Assembly: GCA_037576215.1 (NCBI GenBank) | Contig: JBANDB010000006.1 | Span: 1,674,001 to 1,738,000 of the forward strand | Direction: 5' to 3' | From: Armillaria gallica | Lineage: Eukaryota; Basidiomycota; Agaricomycetes; Agaricales; Physalacriaceae | DNA length: 64,000 bases | Shown: in pieces, positions 11,584 through 22,291 of the stretch | How the letters are laid out: every line of letters begins with the position of its first letter | How positions within the stretch are numbered: position 1 is the first letter of the stretch | Translations under genes and position numbers: made by a program | Notes under the pieces: generated by a model | What the model saw: only the letters and a program-made list of their open reading frames with translations | Database searches by the model: none | Told to the model about the DNA's origin: nothing

Positions 11584-14220
11584 ATGTCCAGGAAGTGGGC
11601 GGAGGCCAAGACACCCTTGTCCCCCGACCGCCTCGCAAAGATCGCCAATGCGCTCGGTGTATCGACCCCCGTTCCGTCGTCGTCGTCGTCGTCGTCACCC
11701 AGGAAGCCGCCCTCGACGAGCAAGTACCTTATTCACGTCGTCCCCCCTCTCAATCTACCTCATCTCAACACCAGCCTCAGCTCGCCGCCGCCGCCTTCCG
11801 CCTCTGGATATCATACCCATTTTCGACGAGGGACGTTGTTGCCAGTGCATCCGACATTGCAGCTGCAGCTCACCGCCATTGCCCGCGAATATGCCTTGCC
11901 GTCAACTGCGGGTGTCATTCTGTATCTCGTCAATGACGACGAAGACCCTGGCCCCCGTATTTCCGACGACATCTGGAAGCACTTATGGTCGCGCGTCTGG
12001 AAGGCAGAGTTTGCCCCAGGTGCACCGGAAAAATTGCCTGTACTCACTCTCGCGAGTCCTCGCGCAGACCAGCCCGCTCCACCCATTACCTCTGCCTCCC
12101 CTCCGTCCATTCCAATCATAGCAAAGGTTGAGTTTGATATCGACCTCCGTTCTGCGTCATGGTTTAATCCATGGATAACAAGCAGGAACTTAAATCATAA
12201 TAAACGGGTTGAGAATAAAAACTCGCCTGTTCCATTATTTTTGCCAAAGTCGCCCCAATCCGAGTCGCAGCTCGACGAGGAGGATATTATCCTTCGACTT
12301 GCGCCTACCATGCATAGAAAAAACATTCCGTCACCCCTAGTACTGGAACCTTTAATTACAAACGCGACCAACTCGTCGTCCAGTCTACCGAGTAGCGGCA
12401 CTAGTCTACCCTATCTTCGACATCAAGACGAGTCTGACGATGATACCGAAATAGACGACGATAGTGTACCTACTAGCGGAAAACGCGGAGGAGGTGTCTA
12501 TGATGATCTCGAGCTCGACTTCGACGAGTCATTCGAGGAAGATACGAAAGAAAGCCAGTATCTTCTGACTGCTAAATTGGACGAAATTGAGAAAGTACGT
12601 CAGCAAAATGTTTCGTCAATTATTCATCGTCAACATGATATCTAGAATCTCGCTCAATTCTCCCCTCGGGTACTGCAACTTGAGCTCCAAGAAGACCAAG
12701 CAAAAACACCATTGCGAACGTGTGTAATGATCAAACCCATCCTCCGTTCCGTTCTAACAGTATGCTTCCACAGCGAAGTATCCATTGCAAGTCCGATCCA
12801 ACCATCCGGGGCATGGCCATCTGTTCCCTTCCAATCTTTGCACTCCGCCATCACTACACAACCATCTAATAATACTAATCCTTCACCTCCCCGACTCGCC
12901 CTAAACGGCGTCACCACGTCCGCACCTCAACAATTTAATCTCTCACATCCATCTACAGGGTCAGAGCCTTCAGAAACAACACTAAGAAAACAGATGGAGG
13001 AGGAAGAGTCAAAACAAATTGTACAGGAGCAATATCCTCGACATACGCCCCAGATTAATGGGAGCTTCAAAGACGCCGTAATACCACTGTCTCCGGATCC
13101 ATTCGGGCGATATCCATCAACGCCTACACCCTCTGCAGATAGCAGAGGTTCAGCTTATTGGGACGATAACAGTACAGCCGTGGACGAGTCCAAGACTACA
13201 TCTAGTAGATTTTCGGCCGATTCAGCGAAAGACAATACCCCAACCAACAGAGCAACCATGATGAGCGTAAAAAGCATCAAAAAGCTTTGGCGACGAAGTA
13301 ACAAGCAGAGCGTTAGCTCCATTAACGTGCCTCAGCCGCCGCCTGCGCAGCAGGGACGTATATCGCCGCAGGTGCCCGGACCAGCAGGATTTTCTGCCCA
13401 GGCTGCTGGTGCTTCATCTTCGATCCCCAATGGAGCTTCAGCGCACCGACAAAGTGACAGTAGTAGCAGTCGAAATAGCGTGGGTGCCGTCCGACCGCCT
13501 CCCATTCGCATGTCTACTTCTCAAACTTCAACGTCTACATCCTCATCAGTACCTCCCTCCCGCCCAGCACGACCGTCTCGTTCCCCATCACTCCACAACT
13601 TTGATATCCCTGGCATGACAGCCCCTGCACCTACCATGTTTCCACAGCACACTATCAGCCTCGACCGGCTAAGGTTCGATCAGGAGAGCCCTTACCCCAA
13701 TCCGACGAGGCGGGCTCGATCCCAATTGAGTGGGAATGGCAAAGTTTCACCGACACTTACGTCAGGAAAATCGACACCGATAAGTCAGTCGGGGAAAAAC
13801 TCTCCTACGCTTCCTCCCCAAACTGAGACGCAGCGAAACAGCGTTCGAAAGAGTATACTGAAGTGGAAGAACGCAGCATCAGGTGGAGGGTTGAGCGCAA
13901 GACGGCCGAGTGTCAGTATGCTGGGTGTTAATGTAGAACCGCGACCGAGCATTGAGAAGATGCCTCCGAGTCCTCGAATACCTGACGAATTCCTGCAGCA
14001 CCAGCAGCACTCCAGACTACCAAGCGTGGCGAAATCGGTAACGAGCGTTACTCCTAGTATGACGAAGAGTTTCTCGAGCCGAAGTTCGAGGTACTCCGAT
14101 GACGAGGGACGGGGACCGAGTATAGACGACCAGTTTGAGATCGTCTCGCCGAAGATGACTCCTGGCAACCTGACATACCCGTATACCACATTGGATGAGC
14201 AAGACACGTCGCGGTCATGA
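11584..14220 (+). CDS. Unrecognised Ser/Pro-rich protein
   Basis: Not recognised. Three exons (11584-12594, 12646-12719, 12774-14220) give 843 residues with matching phases. Residues about 45-200 look like the only folded part: a poly-Ser run, then KYLIHVVPPLNLPH, HPTLQLQLTAIAREYALPS, GVILYLV and IWKHLWSRVWKAEF. An acidic stretch follows (DESDDDTEIDDDS, DDLELDFDESFEED) that leads into a charged helix (YLLTAKLDEIEK). The C-terminal 480 residues are disordered and rich in Ser, Thr, Pro and Arg, with repeated short Ser-Pro-Thr motifs (GKVSPTLTSGKSTP, GKNSPTLPPQ) and basic RRSNKQS and RKSILKWKN patches that look like kinase targets. A signalling scaffold or polarity factor is conceivable, but nothing in the sequence establishes it. 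Confidence 0.75.
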
Positions 14221-14528
14221 TAACGAGACAAATATATACCAGTTACTTTACATCATATCACGCTGATTTTTAAACATCTGATACTCACGCTTGACGACGC
14301 TTTCATATATTTATTTGTAGTCTTATCTGTAATTATGTTTCTTTAATTCGTCGGTTAGGAACTACGGCCGTAACTTGGGAAACGAGGCCACGCAACGCTA
14401 CGCATGAAAACGGGCGCGGAGCCCCTGTGGCTGTGATGTCATATCGATTACTGCCAAGCCAACGCCAAGCCTCGATCCAGCCTCGATCATTTGCGATCCG
14501 CCTTCACTTGTCTTTCCTAACCATCACC
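14221..14528. other. Intergenic region before het-C
   Basis: About 308 bases between the Ser/Pro-rich gene and het-C. It holds the 3' end of one gene and the promoter of the next. An in-frame ATG at 14427 could extend het-C by 34 residues, but that would bury the signal peptide, so I treat it as leader. Confidence 0.45.
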
Positions 14529-17500
14529 ATGCCTCCCTCGAACACAATCAACATACTCTTAGCTACTACGATTCTTCTCATTGCTCTCCCTAGTGCCTAT
14601 GCATTTGGTGCCGGAGACATCCCGGATTTCGCCTACCTCAATGACAAGGCGTTCCGACATGGTGACATCGAGAACATTTTAGAGACAGGTTTGTGTCGAT
14701 TCACCTTGAGATTCAATAATGGCTGATCTTCTGATCTGTTTGATCAGTCGTTAAATCCGCTGGTCGTGCCGCCGCTGGAGGCGGCATCCTTGGTTTTGCC
14801 AAGAAAGTTATGGACAATGCCTCTGGAGGCTCAAAATTCAACAAAGGAGATATCAAGAAAGTTTACTTTGTACGTATGATATCCTCAACATCTTTTAGAG
14901 CCTTAATTTACATTCCGACAGGGTAACTGGCTCAGGGATTACTCTCAGGCGATGGATATCGCTGGCCTAAGCAAACTCAGTGCGGATACGCTTGTTCTCG
15001 TTGTCTCTGTTCTTGGTTTTATGGTTAGCGGTCCCCTGTCTTTTGCTGATCTTGGCTCATTTCATCATAAGGCATTTGGCTTTGCTACCAGGGAATTCGA
15101 GGTCACGCCCGATCGTCTTGGTGTCTACCTGCCCGTTGTATGTTATATATTCTCCTTTTTGTTGACGATAATTGATCATCTAAAAATAAAAACAAGGAAC
15201 ATATCGATAACCCAAAGTGCGCCACTTCCACGCTATCCCCGTTCGATGCTTACTTTCTTACAGAGGTTATGCTGAGAAAGAAGGGGATGCTCGTCAATTT
15301 CACCCCAAACTTCGTCCGCCTGTTGATCCTCGTGAGCTCGAAGTCGACCAGCGAACGGGTATGAAGAACTATATGGCAACTGAAGATCAGGGCTGGGATT
15401 CGTCCACAGCCCATATCCGTCGCACCTTCCGAGCATGCATCGAATACGGTCGCAGGGCGTCCGGACGAGAAGGTGCCGATTTGTATGAAGCTTTTCGCCT
15501 GCTTGGTACGGGTCTCCACACGATGGAAGATCTCCTCGCGCATAGCAACTGGTGCGAGATTGGCCTACGCAAGCTGGGGTATGAAGATGTTTTTTGTCAC
15601 GTCGGCGATAATGTCTACGTGCAGGCACCCTCTGGCGAAAGAGTTCCACCCCTTGTCACCGGTACATTTGGTAGTGCCGACTTCATGCACTCAATGCTGG
15701 GAGAAGCGACCGATCATATCAGCCAGGCTAGTGTCACAGCCTTGAATGATCAGATGGCGCAGACTTCGCAAAACAACGACACCGCTGAAAAGTTGTCTGC
15801 TCTCAAGAATATCCTCAGCAAGGTCGGTGGAGGGGATGACAAGATCAGTCAAGGAGAGCAGCTGCAAGCGCAGTCTCAAGCATACCACTTCGACCCCAAT
15901 AACGTTGCGCCGCCTGAGGTCCAAAAGCAGCTACTAGATCTGCTTAAATGGCGCGACGATGTCTATAGGGACATCATTGCCAAGATCGAGATGGTCCCGG
16001 CTTGAGCGACTTGATTGACGAGCTGAGCAATGCGCTCACAGCATGTGAGTTTCCGCCTTTGTTGTCTCCTTTGAAGCTAATGTCCTTGACTCCAGATGTG
16101 TACACCGTTATTGCACCTTGGCTCACGCCTATCCTTACCCAGGCTACCAGCGCGCTCGGCGAAGGAAGCAAAGCTGTCATCGACTCCGATGACCAATACG
16201 AAGTTTTCAACGACGCGAATGCGTCTGACCCTTCGCACAGTCTCTTATCCAAAGACCATTTTGGTCTGATTCTTAACGAGCCTGCAGGGAAGATCGCTCA
16301 GATTGTTGTCGTCAATAGTGTCCAGCTCATTGTTGAGGCTTGGTCGAATAATAGCGACCCCGATGATGTTATCAACAGGGTTCGTTGATCTCCTTTATAT
16401 CAGCAAGAAATATTTGTTCATTTTATGTTCAGATCCTCGAAGCCTTCCACCACCCCTACTACGCAAGTGGCAATAGCCAGATTCAGCGTCAGATGTACGA
16501 CGAGCTTGAGAAGTGGGTGGGTGCTATGGGTGAGGAGGCACGCGACACCATTGGCAAGCTGACGAAAGATGCCGTTCGCGAGGGAAAGAACAAGAGAGAG
16601 GGAGACGGAAGCGTCGAAGCTGGCTACGGCGGTTGTGGACATGGAAGCAGCGCGAGCTACGGCCGTAAGACTCAGAACAGTGGCTACCAGGGCCAAAGCT
16701 CGTACCAGAGTTCCGGTGGATATGGCGGTGGCCAGTCGCATGGCAGCAGTCAGCAATCATCGTATGGGGGCCGTAACGAATCGACCTATGGCGGCCAGGA
16801 TGAATACTCTGGCCAGACCGAGTCCACATATGGTAGACACACTAAATCAACTGGAAGAACCGACGAATCTTCATACGGGGGACGCAGTGACTCTGGACCT
16901 ACTCACGGAAGGAACACGGAGTCTTCGTATGGTCGTACAGACGAGTCTTCATATGGGGGACGCAACGAACCCGCCTACGGAAGGAACACGGAGTCTTCGT
17001 ATGGCAGTACAAACGAATCCTCTTACGGGGGACGCAACGAGACCAGCTATGGAAGAAACACCGAGTCTTCGTACGGTGGTGATAACGAAACCTCCTACGG
17101 GGGGCGCACCGAACCTAGCTATGGAAGAAACACTGAGTCTTCGTATGGTGGCAATAACGAATCTTCCTATGAAGGAAGGACCAAACCCTCCTACGGTGGA
17201 CGTGACGAGTCTACCTATGGTCGACAAGACGAGCCTTCCTACGGCAGACAAGATGAATCATATGAAAGCAAACAGCAAACGACCTACGGCCGCGACGATT
17301 CATCGTATGCTAGTCCTGAGGTTTCCTATGGAGGCACAACCGAGCCGTCGTACGGTAGGAACCAATCCTCATATGGCGGTCGAAATGAATCCAGCGGAGG
17401 CTATGGAGAAAGGACCGAATCCTCCGGATATGGTCAACAAACTGAAAGCTACGGTAGTGGCGGTTATGGAGGTGGTCATGGCCGCCGTCATGATGAAGAA

Positions 17501-17779
17501 GGATATGGTGGTGGTGCTCCTCGTCAAGAATATGGTGGTGGGGGAGGTGAATATGGTGGCCGAGGCGGTTACGGTGGGGGTGGCGATGAGTACAGTCAGC
17601 CTCCTCCCCAAGAATTTGAAGCTGCCCGAGGCGGAGGGTATAACCCCAGCTATGGCGGGTCGGGCGACACATTTGGCGCTGAAAGAATGAATATTCGGGA
17701 TGACGATGATGATGGCGGCCACAAACGTCGCCATGGCCACCATGGACATCACGAAGAAAGGCGGGAATACGATTATTGA
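14529..17779 (+). CDS. het-C: Het-C-like secreted protein with C-terminal repeats
   Basis: Member of the HET-C family, whose Neurospora founder controls vegetative incompatibility between genetically different hyphae. Exons 14529-14688, 14748-14869, 14922-15023, 15072-15137, 15197-15216, 15264-about 16000 and (other frame) about 16001-16044, 16096-16379, 16433-17779. The start gives a clear signal peptide (NILLATTILLIALPSAYAFG). Conserved blocks follow: KKVYFGNWLRDYSQAMD, EHIDNPKGYAEKEGDARQF, LGTGLHTMEDLLAHSNWCE. After IAKIEMVP the frame breaks: GTCCCGG at 15994-16000 lacks one C or G needed to read on into GLSDLIDELSNALTA, which matches the family. As printed, translation stops at 16005. The 450-residue C-terminus is Gly/Ser/Tyr-rich with a 24-residue tandem repeat, then a Gly-rich region and a His-rich tail (KRRHGHHGHHEERREYDY). 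Long intact frames after the break argue for a sequence error. Confidence 0.9.
16835..17195 (+). repeat. 72-bp tandem repeat coding 24 residues in het-C
   Basis: The motif GGAAGGAACACGGAGTCTTC or a close variant starts at 16907, 16979, 17051 and 17123, exactly 72 bases apart, with a partial copy before the first. Each unit codes for about 24 residues built from ESSYG, GRNTESSYG and ESSYGGRNE. Synonymous drift between copies (for example GGAAGGAAC against GGAAGAAAC) shows they are old enough to have diverged but still keep frame. Copy number is likely to vary between strains. Confidence 0.9.
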
Positions 17780-18419
17780 AGGATAGTAAGATACGTAGAA
17801 GAATTTGAAATAGGACAATTGAAGACAAGTCGATATAATGTAGTATAACCAAGTACATACGCATGAATTGAATGCACAACCCCAGAACTTTGGGAGGAAA
17901 GTGACCAGATCGTTTGGGCGGATATGAGGCTCTTAAAAATTAAAATTGTACTACAATGAGGCTACGGTCGCGTCGAGATGGGCATGTAGTCGGAGGTCGT
18001 CGGAGAGCATCTTATTGAAACGTAAAAGCTACCATGACGATCATTAATATTGTACTTAGACGACATATCATGCTGTACTTTGCATAGAATCTTGGACATT
18101 ACGGTTTGGACGATAGAACGATCAATATATACCACAACTATCGTATTAACTGCGAACCTGTGAACATGACCGGTGACCGGTAAATCTCCATGTATATTGA
18201 CTCTCCGTACAGGTGTCGAGTCTGGATGATGGGTGGCTGCAGGTTAAGCGTGAACCCGATATGGCACAGATAATTGGCCTTATCAAAATCAAGATAAGAT
18301 CTCGATAAATTTGCGGTGAATTAACGCTCTGACTCGAACTTCCACGTCTTCTCATTTCCCACTCTGCGACTAGGGAGAATTCTCCCCCGGATCCTTTTAT
18401 ACCTTCAATTCTAATAGAT
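17780..18419. other. Intergenic region between het-C and TrpRS
   Basis: These 640 bases are AT-rich in the first half (3' region of het-C). The second half holds the TrpRS promoter, with a CT-rich stretch about 70 bases before its start. A tRNA-like B-box motif on the minus strand near 18330 has no matching stem or A-box. Nothing else seen. Confidence 0.45.
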
Positions 18420-19999
18420 ATGTCTACCTCACCAGTCCCAGCACCAGCGGTAGAGAAGCTAGAATCTTCACTGGCGGGTACATCTCTGAAAGAGTACGTG
18501 GTCCACCAATGTTGTCTCGGCAATCCAATCTGAGTTCTTATCCAGTCCAGTACTAGAAGCAACGACAAGCACTGACGTGCCAATTTCCTCACACGACCAA
18601 GTCGTTACTCCGTGGGACGTCCAAGGAAGTGTATCTTCCGATGGAAAGCAGCAAGGGATCGATTACGACAAACTCATTGTCCAATTTGGTACCCGAAAAA
18701 TAGACGAGGCAATGTTACAGAGGTTCGAAAAATTGACTGGGAAGAAACCGCATGTCCTCCTTAGGCGTGGACTGTTTTTCTCGCATAGGTGCGTCTCCCC
18801 CATAGATTATTGGTCGAATACTAATCGTTAGCAACAGAGATTTTGACAAGCTTCTAGATCGATATGAGCAGGGAAAGCCCTTCTTCTTGTACACAGGACG
18901 TGGCCCCAGTAGCGACAGTATGCATCTTGGTCATATGATTCCGTTCGTATTTACAAAGTGAGAGGTTCAAATATGATCCCATTTCTGTCCGCTCAATTAC
19001 TGCTAGATGGTTACAAGATGTCTTTGATGTCCCGCTGGTGGTACAACTTACAGGCAAGCATCTGACACCGGCTTACTTGAAGATACATCTGATCGCTGCC
19101 TAGATGATGAAAAATTCCTATTCAAACAGTCGCTAAAGCCGGAGCAGACCAAAGCGTTTGGAAGGCAGAACGCACGAGATATCATCGCTGTTGGCTTCGA
19201 CCTTTCAAAAACCTTCATATTTAGCGACTACGACTACATCTCGGGTCCCTTTTATGAGAACATCTCGAAAATCTCCCGGCAGATCACTTACAGCCAAGCC
19301 AAGGCTACTTTCGGGTTTACCGACTCGGATAACATCGGTCGAATCCATTTCGCTGCCGTCCAAGCTGCTCCGTCCTTCTCCAACTCCTTTCCACAGATAT
19401 ATGGCACGATCTCCAACATTCCCTGCCTTATCCCTTGTGCGATCGACCAGGACCCGTACTTCCGTCTTACAAGAGACGTCGCGCAGAAACTCAAGTATCC
19501 GAAACCGATGACATTATATTCCAAATTCTTCCCGGCACTACAAGGAGCTCAGACGAAGATGAGCGCCAGCGATCCCAATAGCACTATTTACATGAGCGAC
19601 AAACCGCCACAGATCAAGAACAAGATAAACAAGCATGGCTTTTCGGGTGGCCAGGAGACAGAAGAGGAGCATCGTCGGCTGGGAGGCAACACGGATGTAG
19701 ATGTTAGCTATCAATATCTAACATGTTTGTTAGAGGACGATGACGAAATAGTAAAGATTGGAGAGGTCAGTTCCATCTCCTCCGAAAGTTTGACCATCTA
19801 CAAATTACATTGATAGGACTATCGGGCGGGACGATTGTTGACAGGGCAGCTAAAAGCGAAGTGCATCGAGGCCTTGCAAAAGTTCGTCGGGGATTTCCAG
19901 GAGAAGCGGGCAAAGGTCACGGATGAGACTGTCTCGGCGTTCATGGATGCCAACAGGAAGATAGCTCCTACGCTTGGGAAAGCGCAGACCGCGAATTAG
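18420..19999 (+). CDS. WRS1: Cytoplasmic tryptophanyl-tRNA synthetase
   Basis: Charges tRNA-Trp with tryptophan in the cytosol. Exons 18420-18493, 18546-18788, 18838-18957, 19007-19053, 19104-19765 and 19817-19999 give 442 residues in one frame. Class I signatures are present: the eukaryote-type VTPWDVQG (about 45-52), the HIGH-equivalent MHLGHMIPF in [24 protein letters not shown], the Trp-pocket region [16 protein letters not shown], and the KMSKS-equivalent KMSAS in [17 protein letters not shown]. The C-terminal anticodon-binding part ([16 protein letters not shown] to the end) is complete. The fourth intron (19054-19103) starts GCAAGC and ends TAG, a GC-AG intron; no GT donor in the area restores QLTDDEKFL. 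The N-terminal extension of about 40 residues is Ser/Thr/Pro-rich and variable in this family. Confidence 0.97.
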
Positions 20000-20168
20000 A
20001 AAAGGGTTAGGAAGAATACACAAATGTTGTAAACCAATTTTAGTTGAACATGGATGTCGCGGATACCTATAGGCGCGTGTTCAAGCGCTTCAAGATGCAT
20101 CCAGATTATCGAGCAGGAGAACAATGACGAACGTCGCGTATTTTGTTTGTACCTGCTTTGGGTTACGA

Positions 20169-20176
20169 TATAAATA
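20169..20176 (+). promoter_or_regulatory. TATA-like element
   Basis: TATAAATA lies 63 bases upstream of the start codon of the first tandem paralogue, at a spacing suitable for a fungal TATA box. Its role is inferred from sequence and position only. Confidence 0.4.
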
Positions 20177-20238
20177 CAAGCAGTAACCACCATGATTGAC
20201 TTTGTCCTTCTTGGCTTCTTATTTATACCATCTCCAAC

Positions 20239-21973
20239 ATGCCCAAGCGAGCTCCCACCCCACCTCTTCTCGACGACGACGCCGACTACTACTCCGTCTA
20301 TCAACCTTACCCACTCAACTTTGACTGGGACATCCATACGGATGTTCTGAAGCACGTCCGTTGGATCGCTGCCTGCGTCGGTATTGAGCCCTTCTATGCG
20401 TTCCATTACAAGCCGAAGGTATGCATTTTCTGTTGTTTACACTGGCTTTGGTTCCTAAAGATATCACGAAGGCACCCTCGATGGTTATCGTTGAGATCGA
20501 AAAGAATAATGAAAAAGCGAAGACTTCCTTCTCGGTGAGCACCGCTGGAAGGAGATCTTGCAGGCACCAACTCTGGAGGAACGAGAACGGGTCACTCGGG
20601 TTTTTCCTTGTTTCCACACAAATAATCGCTCGGTTGTCAAAGACGGTATGCGAGTGGCTTTGCCTATTCTCGCCTTGTTCTGATTGCGATAGGTTGGCAC
20701 AGAATTGCAGTCAAAGATGATTGGTTTAAAGGATGGTCCGCCGATCAAGAGTGGGTGAAATCCTGCAACTCACCGCATACCATCTCACGCGACTAGTCAA
20801 GTTTCGTGAAGTCATATCCTCCAACCCATCATTGTGTACCACCTAATGAGGACAGGACCAACAAGTCTTTGTGTCGTCCACTTCCCACCATATACAAACC
20901 ACCACCACCTCCTCCAGCTAAGCCAGGTATAATCAACTTTTCTCAATAGTTGATCATAGCTGATTTTCCTGTAGTCGTGGGCTCCGCTACTTGGGTGAAT
21001 GCAAAGACCGACACGGGTCCTAGCACAGGTCCTGTTCTTCAAGGTGCATGGGGTCGTGGCCGCGGAGGAATAAATCTTTCGACTAGAACCGGTGGTACGA
21101 ATCCAATGGCTCCACCTTCGCGTTGTAAGTGCCCTCACGCAGTCCTTCATGGTTCTTCAGTATTCGAGGTGTTACAGGGAATCAGCCCATTGTTCAAAAC
21201 AACAAAGTCTCATCTCCTGCTGCTTGTATGCGCCAACTTCTTCTGAATTCTGGTATCATATTTCTGATGGTTTATAGGGGGGAACAATCGCCTACATCAA
21301 GCATCCAACGGGCATTGTATGTAGCATTCTTGTGCTAGTCAAAGTGGTTTGTTTTATTAATATCATCTTAGCTCAAGAGGCATCGTCTAGTAATTCGTTG
21401 GCGGTTGTCTCTAGAGGACCAGCTCCAGCTCGTCCACCAGGTCTTCCGGCTAACCCCTGGAACAAATTACCTGCTCCTCCTGGTCTTATGCGGACTGGCT
21501 CAGGCGCTTCCGTCAGTAACGCGTCGCAAGAGGGTTCTCTCGATAAACAAGTCGCGCGTATCTCTTTGACCGAGAATCGTGAAGTGGACGTTTACACTTT
21601 GGATGACGGACTAGACGACGAGGACCCCGTTGATGCGATGTTCATTCCTCGATACGAGGTCACCGAAGTCGCTGTCTCGCCTGTCGATGGTGCTAGCGGA
21701 GAAAACCTGTGGCCAGCGGTGGACGATACATCTACTGTTAGCGTACCTCTGTGTCCTCTTCATGGCCGACCGAACTGTAAACCGGGCATTTGCAGAGAAG
21801 CAGACAAACAGAGGAAGCTGGAGCAGGCCGAGCAGCGGAGGAGAGAGGCGGAACAGGCGCGCACCTCTAACAGGGGAGCAGGGAGAGGTCGTGGTCGCGG
21901 AGGGAGAGGTGGTCGTGGTCGTGGCGGAAGTGCAAGCAACAGTCAAAGCTCAAGTCTTGATCCCTGGTCCTGA
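20239..21973 (+). CDS. Tandem paralogue A, unknown family with His/Cys motifs
   Basis: Not recognised, but clearly homologous to the next gene. Eight exons: 20239-20418, 20472-20645, 20693-20754, 20797-20926, 20975-21124, 21178-21225, 21278-21316, 21372-21973; with one base restored they make 461 residues. Shared blocks in order: YPLNFDWD and KHVRWIAAC (N-terminus), APSMVIVEIEKN, LLGEHRWKE, GWHR then WFKGWS, PPTHHCVPPNEDRTN and LCRPLP. Paralogue A then has a Pro/Gly/Asn-rich middle, CPLHGRPNCKPGIC (a C-x2-H-x4-C-x4-C pattern suggestive of metal binding), a charged helix, an RGG-rich stretch (GRGRGRGGRGGRGRGGS) and the ending SLDPWS. The frame breaks in exon 2: after EIEKNNEK the conserved LLGEHRWKE lies in another frame, and one extra A in GAAAAAGC (20511-20517) restores it. 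RGG plus His/Cys motifs suggest nucleic-acid binding; this is inference. Confidence 0.8.
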
Positions 21974-22291
21974 TGAGCCGCTTCCAAGAATATCAGCAAG
22001 TCTCCCATCTTCGCATCCGAATAGTAGCCTTTCTTCCTGATGACAGGACCTATCCCCGCTGAGTTACCTAGAAATATCGTCGACAATTTGTCCGTTCTGT
22101 CTTGTTTTGTATCACGAAGTATAGCTATACGCCGAGAATTGTATTCCGATACCACTTAGTACCAATGTAACCGCAAGTTTGATCGTGAGCGAAGAGACCT
22201 CCATCTCTAATGATTAACAACATTTTCCCAGCCTCGTGATGGGCCTGTCATCATTAATGTCTGGGCATGAGCTTGCTTACAAGCAACGATC
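21974..22291. other. Intergenic region between tandem paralogues
   Basis: These 318 bases between the two paralogues hold the 3' end of the first and the promoter of the second. I see no clear duplication of the first gene's upstream region and no coding potential. Confidence 0.4.

Noticed and set aside
15264..16005. Reading the het-C break as a very short intron
   Set aside because: The only GT...AG pairs would give introns of about 30 nt or remove conserved residues.
16569..17690. 373-residue open frame in het-C, second frame
   Set aside because: It is a shadow of the repeat-coding exon; the repeat keeps all frames open.
18300..18400. Minus-strand tRNA suggested by GTTCGAGTC
   Set aside because: The flanking five bases do not form a T-stem, and the stretch lies in the TrpRS leader.
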